A stretch of 27,613 nt of DNA, taken from the NCBI GenBank assembly GCA_000444245.1, contig ATSW01016121.1:1-27613 (forward strand), read 5' to 3'. The translations under genes were made by a program, and so were the position numbers. Source of the DNA: Botryllus schlosseri (Eukaryota; Chordata; Ascidiacea; Stolidobranchia; Styelidae). Of the stretch, positions 19,451 through 27,613 are shown in pieces; the stretch's first letter is position 1; each line of letters starts with the position of its first letter. The notes under the pieces were generated by a model that searched no databases, was not told the origin of the DNA, and worked only from the letters and a program-made list of their open reading frames with translations.

Positions 19451-21121
19451 GTCCAGGCGAAAAATAATATCAGGTCTCTTTCTCTCTCCGTTGAGCTCTC
19501 ACTCAAATAGCCACCAGGAAAACGTCAATGACATTGACACTATGTTCAGAAAGGCAAAAAAGTGCACATTCAGTTTATAGTTTTCTGGAAATATTAACCA
19601 AATAAAACTCCTACGCCCGAGTTTACAATATCTCTTGTATTCTCCGCCACGAATATGCAGGGCCAACGAGGCATCACGATAGGAACAAAGAAAAGCATAT
19701 AAATTTCCACCTTATATTGTTGTCAGAGCCACCGTTGTATAGTAGTTTATAACTGTATTCAATCGGCCAATCATAGTATTTTGGTCAATTTCATTGTTTG
19801 CAAATAACGACGCTGCTCGAATAGAGCCCCCGTGATCCGTGATATAATACATAGATATCATACTATTTTGCATGGCGTTTGATAATGAAGCATTCCAATG
19901 AAAAACAAAGGTATGGATTCGTAACATATTGAAATAATTTGACTGATCCGTCCCGCGACCGATCAAAACTTTGGAATCCGGCCCACAACCCAAGTTGATT
20001 TTGTCACCGCTGATATAGATCATTGGTACGGAATAAATGTTCTGATGATGATTACCGCCGTCCTTAAAAATGCTACTAGATTATGTAGTCTTGGTCAAAG
20101 ATAGTTTTGTTCCGTATATGACAGGGGTTGGAAGCCTATTTCGTCAAAGGAGCTATATTTACCAGATGTGGTACCGATGGATCAAAAATTGCAACATGAT
20201 CTCTGGCCCTCAAACCGTCAGCCGAGAAAAGCGGATCTTTTGCTGTCTCAACACTTCGATACAAGTTCTAACTATCGCACACATTTACATGGATATCTTC
20301 ATTTTCAAAAAATATTTATAAACGTTTAAAATTTGTTGCTCGAACGTGTCATCGCTCCCCACCCGGTGGGTCCAATGGCACACGACCCTGAGACCTATGA
20401 GACATACGCTCAAAACTCAAATTTTTAAACTTGTTTTGTTGTGTGGGCTACTATAATCTATAAGCTACAGCATGTCAATGAAGAATGTTTTGTCGCCACC
20501 GACAAGAATAGAAAAAATTATATCAATTCAAATATTGGGATAAAATCACGTTTTGATTTCCGCCGAAACTTTCAAAATTAATAGGCCTACCACCTACATA
20601 TTACCGGAAAATCTACATTTTGACTTTCAAATACCTCGTAATAGCGATAAAACACCACAGGTGACTATGATTTACAGCCTAAGCATGTATCTGTTGTTAA
20701 GGGATTAATTGGTCCAACTATTTTGCTTGATTTGGCTATGGCTAGGTCCCCCACCCTATAAATATTGTAATCGAATTGAAAATAGTTCACTGGAGGATGG
20801 TGTTAACTCAAAAAATATGTGCCATTATATACCCTGATACCAGCCTTATAATTCACATCAAAAATTATTGCGAGTTTTTTAGTCTGGAAGGTGATATAGG
20901 TGTATATGTCGATCCAAATTTACTTTGCACCCCTAAAACACAAATCATTTGTCACAGACCGCATAACTCACACAGGTCGAAGTTTTTTGCATGCGCGGAA
21001 AGATTCTGCCAGCATGCCATTGTAGACAAAGTCGCGTACTGTAATAATGGCATCATCACAGAGAATTTTTAAAGTATTTTCGGTCCCAGTGTTTCATCGG
21101 TACCACATCTCCCCTACTTCG
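19451..21121. other. Stretch without a recognised gene
   Basis: Frames of 60-103 codons occur at 19712-20023 (minus), 20070-20321 (plus) and 20776-21072 (plus; nine Cys but no pattern I recognise). None has clear exon boundaries. CAGGGGTTGGAAGCC at 20122 could be a hAT terminus; no partner found. Confidence 0.3.
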
Positions 21122-21129
21122 TTTCCATG

Positions 21130-21185
21130 CACGGCCGACGTACAGCCGAAAGGCCATGTCGCATGCGTTGTACATGTCGGCCGTG
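21130..21185. mobile_element. 56-bp palindrome flanked by 8-bp duplications
   Basis: CACGGCCGAC at the left and GTCGGCCGTG at the right are a perfect 10-bp inverted repeat, extended by GTACA/TGTAC after a two-base bulge. The flanks are identical: tttccatg at 21122-21129 and 21186-21193. An 8-bp duplication is the hAT hallmark, so this may be an extremely short hAT-type relic. Confidence 0.55.
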
Positions 21186-21520
21186 TTTCCATGACAAGGC
21201 GTAATCCGACCGTGACTTGGCCGAACTAGGTGGGCGAAGCCCGATAGCGATGATGTTTTTGGCTAAGTTACTCAGTAATATTTTCATAATAATCACAAGA
21301 TTGCGATAAATGACTCGGTAGGAATGAGCCGGGATGACTTGTAGCGGTCATTCAATCAAACAACCCGCTTTGACTGAACACGCGGGCCTAAATCCATCCA
21401 ACATGTAAAATGGTCATGATGAACCACTTGCTTAAAACTAACAGAAGATAAAATAAGATGGAAAAAAGATGAAAATTACGTGGCATATCCTAGTCAGACA
21501 TGGGGTGCTTACTTCGTGAA

Positions 21521-21660
21521 TGTAATCGATTGCGATTACGATTACTTCTGAATGACGCGATTGGGATTACGATTACGATTACAACAAAATCAGGAAGTAC
21601 TCGATTACGATTACGATTAGACATTGAAAAAGTATTCACGATTACTCTCGATTACATTTA
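21521..21660. repeat. GATTAC-rich degenerate tandem tract
   Basis: Repeats of CGATTACGATTACG and single-base variants occupy this tract, in three clusters with tgtaatcgattgcg at the start and ctcgattacatt at the end. They could be subterminal repeats of an unidentified transposon or a decayed hexamer satellite. Confidence 0.6.
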
Positions 21661-22310
21661 TTTTGCATCTTAAAAGTTATATTGGAAGACAATATATGGA
21701 TTGCGCTGAGGGGCCTAATGTGATGACAACTTAATTCAATAAAAGTTGCGACATTTGTTGGTTACGTCATAAAGTAGTCATTGCCCATTTTATAGAGGAT
21801 GATTTATCACACCCTACGATTTGCATTCTTGCTAGGTCACAACTGCTGCACCCCAAATTTTCTAATAGGGTGGGGAGCGAGCTAGAAGGGGCTCAAAAGT
21901 ATTTCCTAAACCAACACAAATTGTAGACTATTTTCAAGATATTTCATGAACTTGAAAATTGTCTACGAGCATCGCGATTTGAATGTCTCTAAATAGCTTG
22001 ATTTTGAAATACATACGTCTCCTCCTCAAGAAAAAAGCATGCATAATTTATAGTAGCAGGCATTTAGATGCCAGTCAATACCGCGCCACGACACACCAAA
22101 AGACATATGCAGTTTCGGCCAACATGCGAATCCACGAAGTGTGCTACTAATGAGAGACATTGGCCGAAACTTGACGTATGTGTCCATTGTCAAGAGTTGC
22201 GCTGGGTGGGCGAGATTAAGAGTCGGGTCCTTTCACTTCAACCCCACAATGCAAATGCCACCCGGGCACCCACAGAGCGTCTCACGCAACTATTTCTTTT
22301 AGTCTGCTAC
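21661..22310. other. Stretch without a recognised gene
   Basis: A perfect 12-bp inverted repeat (AGTTTCGGCCAA at 22111-22122, inverse at 22160-22171) with a 37-base loop is the only structure seen. The frame at 22068-22325 spans it and has no family match. Confidence 0.35.
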
Positions 22311-22350
22311 CAGTGGCGCTCGTGATAATATCGGATGGTGGGGCAAGGGG
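22311..22350. mobile_element. Possible hAT left-terminal fragment
   Basis: It starts CAGTGGCGCTCGTGATAATA, resembling the terminus at 3227 (CAGTGGCGGCTCGTC). No right end found. Confidence 0.3.
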
Positions 22351-23160
22351 TGTACGCGATTTTAATTGTCTAAATGACGTCACAATAGTGTATTCCGACA
22401 TGAAAATGTGACTTCGCGGGGGTCACACACAGTTTGTATGGGGTATATACATTAAGCATGGTAAACAAGACTTACGTATTTCAAATTATTCGAAAGAAAA
22501 TATCAAGTACAGTAGTAGTTAGATAAATGTGCATTTGGCGCCCGAACACGATTTAACTTAAACAAACAAGAATTTTCAATATAATAAGTATTGAAAGATA
22601 TAGCTCATTCTCAGTTTTGCAGCAATACTCGAGGGGAATTCCCTTCTGACTGTGCGGCAATCAAAAAGGGGGAATAATTGACGCTGGAGAGAAAAAGAAT
22701 AAACTAAGAATCTCGATTGACCTTTGTACTCTGGCCAGACACGAAGCTTGGGATATGATTTATGCTAATTCATTGTAATTTTACTGTATTTTTCCACGAT
22801 CTAGAGCTGACTTTGGTCGTACACGATTGGGCTTGGTAATAGCCGCCTGCCCTGACCCATCGGTCCGTGGTCAACCCAAGGACGGGTCTTGAGAATAATT
22901 GCCCGTCAAATCCACTGGATGATTTGTCGTTCCGCGGTTGATTAAATTTCGTGTACGGTGGGTCATAGGAATAATTGTCGGTCGTGACGTCAGTATAGTT
23001 TTCTTCTAATCCATGAGATCCTGGTGCGTGTTTTAGGTGTCAATGCGTGTAGTAGAAATTTGTATTAGGCGCCCAGACATAGATTAACTTAAATAAAGTA
23101 ACATTATGAATATAATAAGTAATTAAACAAATAGCTGATCCTCATTTTTGCTCGCATCAA
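22323..23160. mobile_element. Old LTR-retroelement fossil, leader region in two related copies
   Basis: At 22536-22548 the string TGGCGCCCGAACA is identical to the complement of the 3' end of tRNA-Lys, the usual primer-binding site of many LTR elements. It follows CA plus two bases, the layout expected right after an LTR. The next 75 bases recur, diverged, at about 23067-23155, where the primer-site-like string is altered. No gag or pol remnant is visible, and LTR bounds are not resolved. The element is broken and looks old. The bounds given are a guess. Confidence 0.35.
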
Positions 23161-23469
23161 CGCTCCCGGTATTACGTACCTAGTAATCGGTGCAAGCAAC
23201 GACTGTAGCTGTTCCATACCCATACCGCGTTCTATCGTCTTCATAAGGACAGACAGACCCAACCAAACAATGTATTTATGATGAGTTCTTTTTACTGCTT
23301 CACGTCTGGTCAAGCGTAATCATGCCGGTGTCTGTATATGATATACAATTGACCGCAGGGATAATAATTTTGTATGCTGTACATGATGTACAACTTGAAT
23401 CGATCAGGTGGCGAAATAATGCTTTACCCGTCTGTACGATATATATCGATCGCGAGCTCACCGTGCACT

Positions 23470-23751
23470 TGTCGTTCGAGAGCGACTAATTTCGCTATAG
23501 ACAATCAGTTGTGTTCGCGTGTGCCGTAACATATCCTCAACACTTGTTATGCTAACACCTCCACGCATATTTACAATATCATACTAAGGGTATATTGCCT
23601 CGGCAGCCACGCAATGTCGTTCGAATTCGACTAATTTCGCTACAGACAATCAGCTGAGTTCGCGTGTACCGTAACATATCGTTAATACATGTTACGCCAA
23701 CACCTCCAAACATATTTGCAATATCGTACTAAGGATATATTGATTCGGCGG
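23470..23751. repeat. Tandem duplication, two 145-bp units
   Basis: Unit 1 begins at 23470 and unit 2 at 23615, both with TGTCGTTCGA then CGACTAATTTCGCTA. They share in order agacaatcag, gttcgcgtgt, ccgtaacatatc, aacacctcc, catattt and tatattg. Differences are nearly all substitutions. No shared coding frame was seen. Confidence 0.9.
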
Positions 23752-23857
23752 AGTGTTACCGTCAGAGAATTGCTGTGTCGCCCTTTCGAGCCTCGCATTT
23801 ACCGTTCGAACTCTGAAACTACGAGTACGATGTCAGATTCAGTTATATAGTGACGAA

Positions 23858-24458
23858 TCGGGATAGCTCGCTTCATCGGGGATCAGTGGACTTACCTTAT
23901 TTTGCTGAAACGCGCTCAGTTTCCGTGGTGCAATAATGGGGATGAATTGTGCCAGATCATATGTGATGCGATCTAGCCTGCTTTCGGCGATGTGTAAAGA
24001 TGAGTGAGAGATTTCGAAATCTGACTCCGCCCCGACTCTGGTTGCCAAATGAAAGTCCAAAAAATCCGGCTGGCACGTAAAGTCCTGTTATTTCACATGT
24101 TGTGAGGGCAAAATACAGCATAAATCCGACTCTCATGGCCATTTGGCTGCATCCAGTCCGGCGATAGCTCGCTTCACCGGCGATCAGCTGACTGACCTTA
24201 TTTTGCTCGGTTTCGGTGGTGTAATAATGGGGGGGATGAATTGTGACAGATCATACGTGATGCAATCTAGTCTACCTTCGGTGAGGTCTAAAGATGAGTG
24301 AGATATTTCGAAATCCGAATCCACCCGCCCCCCGACTCAGGCGGCCAATTTGGGGTTAATCACGGCCGGTACGTAAAGTCCTGTTACTTCCACATATAGC
24401 GAGCGCAAATTAGAGCATAAATCTGACTCTCCAGGCCACTTGACCGTATCCAGCCCTG
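23858..24458. repeat. Tandem duplication, two units of about 301 bp
   Basis: Unit 1 is 23858-24158 and unit 2 24159-24458. Shared landmarks in order are gatagctcgcttca, cttattttgct, gggatgaattgtg, aaagatgagtgaga, tttcgaaatc, acgtaaagtcctgtta, gcataaatc and gactctc. On the minus strand both units keep one frame open over about 40 codons (S-D-F-E-I-S-H-S-S-L ... I-T-Y-D-L ... Q-F-I-P), which may be chance at this similarity. Confidence 0.9.
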
Positions 24459-24923
24459 GCTTCGCTAAAAACCGATGAAATTCGAGGTCTGGACACGTTT
24501 AAGTGACCACCACCCCCTTCCAGGCACGATAGTTCTACTATCTTTACACGATATGGAGATGACGTTGCATATTCATTTGCGTACAGCGAAACCTTGTATC
24601 GACCCATTGGCGGAATTATGTTCAACTATACAGGTGTTATTAGTGCAATCAGGTTTAGCACCACAAGAAGTATATTAGCAAAATCCTATCCACCACAAAA
24701 CGATAATACCTTCACCCTACCAACAAACAAACAAGACAAACTTGTCGTTCGAATACTTTTAATTTCGATGCGGTGTGATGTACGCAAATCAGCTGTGATC
24801 AATCGAGCGTGACACAAGCGATGTCAGTCATCAATCCGCCTGTTTGACAAAACTCGCGTTTTCGGGAGGGTTGACAGCAACACAATGCGATCCATTTGAT
24901 GTCCCGATCGACCCTCCTATTTT
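24459..24923. other. Stretch without a recognised gene
   Basis: Overlapping short frames at 24475-24812 have no family match. Confidence 0.3.
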
Positions 24924-25030
24924 TAGGGTTACCATACGGCCTCATTTACGGGAGCATATGTTCTCCTTTTCCCAGATATGTCACCCCTTCGCCCAAATGT
25001 ACTCTCTTTCTGTCAATTTGTCCTCCTTGT
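24924..25030. mobile_element. Truncated hAT, TAGGGTTACCAT family
   Basis: It starts TAGGGTTACCATACGGCCTC and matches, inverted, the right part of the element at 14900-15254, including the cgcccaaatgt block. No second terminus. Confidence 0.65.
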
Positions 25031-25926
25031 TAGCTTAACATATCCAAAAAACACCACGAGTAACGCAAAATGTGGGCCTAGATTACGAAAGTCGGGTATT
25101 TAGGTAGCCAAATCGGAAAAATGACACTATGATGGTATTGTGCAGGCTATTACGTGGATACGAGGGCCTGTGTAAACATGTGAATAGTAAAAGCGACCCA
25201 AAGTACCGTTATACGAAAAAGATCGAGCGCACTCGACCATTCCCTGTCGGGGTATACCCACCTTAGAACAGCCAAATGATCCAATGTCGTACCGAGAATA
25301 GCCGGGGTGGTGGTACATCATTCTCACAAGATGTACTTTGGAACGTGTGTGAAATCGACATCGTGCGTTACTCGACTGAAGCAAGTCGCCACTGCAATCC
25401 CTCTCTGTGTATACACAACGTGCTAGGTACTGCAGATCCAGACGAGACTACGCATTCTGGCGAGGTTATCGAGATAGCTGGAGCGCTTTACAACACATGC
25501 TAAATTTACTTCAAACAGAAGGACAAAATATAGCTTTGGAGTACTCAAGTAGTTTTAAAGAAATGTCGGTATCGTGAAATCGCATTTCTATCCTAACTAT
25601 AAAAAGAGTAGGTCCCCATAAAACTGTCGAGCTCATAGCACGTTGGTGACTGTGATAGTACAAGGAGACAAAACTGACTCGAGTACCTCAGAAATAGTGA
25701 CTGTATACTTCGTTGCTGACCACGCGCCTGCTTATTCACACCGACTGATCGGCGTAGTAAGCAAGTGCGCCCCCGTCATCTTCTTATTACTCAAATAATT
25801 TTACAATGAATATACACGAAATCCATTCTAATTTGTCGGTAGTGTTATCAACACAAAAGACACAGTTACACAAGTCTCGCAAAAAGGCGTTGATGCACTA
25901 CAATCGTTTTATCACCACTATTTAAC
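25031..25926. other. Stretch without a recognised gene
   Basis: Opposed frames at 25127-25384 (minus) and 25276-25503 (plus) overlap and resemble nothing known. No clear poly(A) signal for the minus-strand locus to the right was found. Confidence 0.3.
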
Positions 25927-26078
25927 TCATAGCTCGATCGCACGACTGACGTTTCCGCAGATCAATTTTTGACGTTTGATCAACTCTTGCCTGGTTATGG
26001 GGTTTCTAATCACAGGACGATTGAGATTCGGGTGTGTCTTTTCGATACGTTGCGCAAACTCGATACCTTTCGTTCGGA

Positions 26079-27104
26079 TTACGTATTCGCACTGCGGAAA
26101 CCATTTAGCATGCTCTGTCCAAGCCTAGTCTTCCCGGTCCCAACGAAGCCCCCCGTCACAGTAAAAGCATTTGGTTCTGTCCGAATCAATGTAGTAAAAC
26201 CCCGCTTTGCTAACTGTTCAACACTAGCCCTAATTTTATTCGGTTCCCAGCCCTTGTCGAACGTTGCGATTCTTTTTGACAACGACGACATGAGAGGATT
26301 CACGGGTTTAAGACAAGGAAATAGTTGCTCAAGACATCGCTTTTCGCCCTCGGAGGGTTCCTCCGGTTCTTGTAGATGTAGAGTGAGACGTCGTATTTTG
26401 TCGCCAAGCAACTTATCCAAATTGTCTCGTTCGTGCTCGGTTAGCGCCACATTCCCCGAATCGTCGCCACGTGCGATACAACAATCCGGGTGATACGTCA
26501 AGTGTATTTCAGATACATCGTCTGTAGGCCTCCAATTGCGTAGAACGCCGGAGCAGTTGAAGCACTGCGTTCTGTCCCGGTCACCGAGGTAGAATAAACC
26601 TTGTTTTGCCAACACCCCGACCGCCCGTGGTATGGGATAGCTAGGCCATTTCTCAAAGGTTTCGCGACGCGTCGACTCCTTTCGCAAGTCGAGATTCCTA
26701 ACCCGATACTCGTGCTTTCGATCAACGATATTCGCAAAGTTGATGTTGGCGTTTCCAGCGGCTTTAAGCTGTCTCAATAAACTTTTGAAATTCGATTTCA
26801 CAATAGGTATGTTCAACGCGTCTCGTACACAATTCGCGTCATGACGCCGTGCACTCGACCCGGTCCATCTTTCGAGGTACACACTGCATCCAAAGCATTT
26901 GATTTTGTCTTCAAATCCTAGCCAGTAGTATCCTTCAGACGCTAAATCGGTGCGTGTTGCGTATGATACTTTAGAGAATTTGGCGAACGTGGCGAGTCTG
27001 TACAATTCACTGCGGTGAGAACCGGAAGCGATATACACGCGTTTCTGTCCGGGTGGATCAGAGTATCTCTCCATTCGCGTTACGCCAAGCTCTTTCATAA
27101 ACAT
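26079..27104 (-). CDS. BIR-repeat protein, IAP-type (host or virus-derived, damaged)
   Basis: One uninterrupted frame from an ATG gives 341 residues. BIR domains are zinc folds that bind caspases or IAP-binding peptides and are the core of inhibitor-of-apoptosis proteins. BIR2 (about residues 146-210) is canonical: C181-x2-C184-x16-H201-x6-C208, with the [16 protein letters not shown] stretch. BIR1 (about 35-93) has a shortened ligand spacing, C70-x2-C73-x14-H88-x3-C92, after [16 protein letters not shown]. Remains of a third BIR begin near residue 277 (KRIATF). No RING or UBA domain is seen. No intron is needed, and the locus is richer in CG than its surroundings. Such genes occur in animals, often as retrocopies, and in large DNA viruses. 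The C-terminal part looks damaged, by about one or two breaks. Because a viral origin cannot be excluded I do not detail them. Confidence 0.85.
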   Translation of the reverse strand: MFMKELGVTRMERYSDPPGQKRVYIASGSHRSELYRLATFAKFSKVSYATRTDLASEGYYWLGFEDKIKCFGCSVYLERWTGSSARRHDANCVRDALNIPIVKSNFKSLLRQLKAAGNANINFANIVDRKHEYRVRNLDLRKESTRRETFEKWPSYPIPRAVGVLAKQGLFYLGDRDRTQCFNCSGVLRNWRPTDDVSEIHLTYHPDCCIARGDDSGNVALTEHERDNLDKLLGDKIRRLTLHLQEPEEPSEGEKRCLEQLFPCLKPVNPLMSSLSKRIATFDKGWEPNKIRASVEQLAKRGFTTLIRTEPNAFTVTGGFVGTGKTRLGQSMLNGFRSANT

Positions 27105-27162
27105 GGAGTACTAAGACAGGGCTTTTGTGTCTAAACGTGCCCCATACGTCAACCGAGTCGGC

Positions 27163-27369
27163 TCACACATATATTCCTAGTTTATCCTTGAGAGCTGTAT
27201 AGATTACCGGTAGCTGTACTTTTATGGCTGATTGACAACCTTTAGCTGTCGCTATTGCACCATTTACATATGTTTTTACCAGGAGCGGGCAACTTCTGCA
27301 ATCCGCGGGGTGTGTATAGCAGACTACCTTGGCGGTGCGAATTGCTGAATCGATGCATTTTTCGACCAC
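27163..27369 (-). CDS. Small frame upstream of the BIR gene, unknown
   Basis: 68 codons, open from just after a stop, end 58 bases before the BIR gene's ATG on the same strand. There is no ATG in it, only GTG near the start, so in a eukaryote it would need an upstream exon. It contains a C-R-S-C-P pair and two similar helical strings, DSAIRTAKVV and GAIATAKGCQSAIKV. I recognise no family. It may be part of the same locus, leader sequence or chance. Confidence 0.2.
   Translation of the reverse strand: MVEKCIDSAIRTAKVVCYTHPADCRSCPLLVKTYVNGAIATAKGCQSAIKVQLPVIYTALKDKLGIYV
27165..27176 (-). promoter_or_regulatory. TATA-like string upstream of the BIR gene
   Basis: The minus strand reads aatatatgtgtg 60-72 bases before the BIR gene's ATG. 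This is compatible with a TATA element giving a short leader, but the match is loose. Confidence 0.2.
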
Positions 27370-27495
27370 CGATCAACATATACCAGGAATAAATCGTATT
27401 CAATCAATGTATTTTAGCAACAGCAATGTCACTACAAAGTCATATCTCGCCGATAATAACGAGGACAATGTGGATTTAAGAACCGTATTTTTATA

Positions 27496-27550
27496 CAGGC
27501 ACCGCCATTTCTGCTTCTCCCTAATCAATTAACACACGGTGCAATACTTA
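27496..27550. repeat. Fragment related to the inner hAT at 16617-17209
   Basis: The run caggcaccgccatttctgct through cggtgcaatactta matches the inverse of 16944-16998, including ctgcttctc, tgatcaa/taatcaa and cggtgc. It is probably a remnant of the same transposon family, placing repeat sequence just upstream of the BIR locus. Confidence 0.6.
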
Positions 27551-27613
27551 ACTCTTTCGACGCCGAGCTAAATTTGACGATTGTCTTCAAAACGCCGCGA
27601 TTTTCACCAAATA

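Noticed and set aside
20122-20380. hAT element between CAGGGGTTGGAAGCC and a CGACCCTG string
   Set aside because: The two ends are not inverted repeats of each other and the flanking 8-mers differ.
21521-21660. CRISPR-like or satellite array
   Set aside because: Repeats are short, irregular and without spacers; the context is eukaryotic.
22111-22171. 12-bp inverted repeat as a second miniature transposon
   Set aside because: No flanking target duplication could be found, and similarity beyond 12 bp is weak.
25969-26493. 174-codon plus-strand frame
   Set aside because: It is antisense to the BIR gene, whose domains are clear on the minus strand.

Overview
The window looks like repeat-rich intergenic DNA from a metazoan nuclear genome, probably a marine invertebrate. 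The reasons are a spliced animal-type glycosyltransferase gene start, a BIR-domain (IAP-type) protein, tRNA-derived SINEs and a very dense set of hAT-type DNA transposons. I cannot name the species. The DNA is AT-rich with scattered CpG-rich patches. Most open frames are short and coincide with repeats. Only two protein-coding loci are convincing.

Left part (1-7160): one end of a large hAT element (1-1127) with a smaller hAT inside it, several hAT fragments, a 147-bp tandem duplication (2490-2783), two full-length non-autonomous hATs (4161-5078 and 5148-5723), then the first two coding exons of a GT31 beta-1,3-galactosyltransferase-like gene on the minus strand (exon 1 6963-7155, exon 2 6115-6340). 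Its intron carries another hAT with target-site duplications. The remaining exons were not found down to position 1.

Middle part (7160-19450): further hATs (9435-9845; 13704-15440 containing a SINE and a second hAT; 16242-18023 containing an inner hAT), a three-armed foldback palindrome (11322-12232), an inverted-repeat MITE (15954-16206), a second SINE near 19235-19310, and a weak candidate minus-strand first exon at 10544-10870 with a TATA/initiator-like arrangement upstream.

Right part (19450-27613): little recognisable until a 56-bp palindrome with 8-bp flanking repeats (21130-21185), a GATTAC-rich tract, two related segments with a tRNA-Lys primer-binding-site-like motif (an old LTR-element fossil), and two successive tandem duplications (23470-24458). 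The end holds an intronless BIR-repeat gene (26079-27104, minus) that may be host or virus-derived and looks damaged, plus a small frame of unknown meaning upstream of it.

The two protein loci show no functional link. The main theme is repeated hAT insertion, with elements nested inside one another and several target-site duplications still readable.
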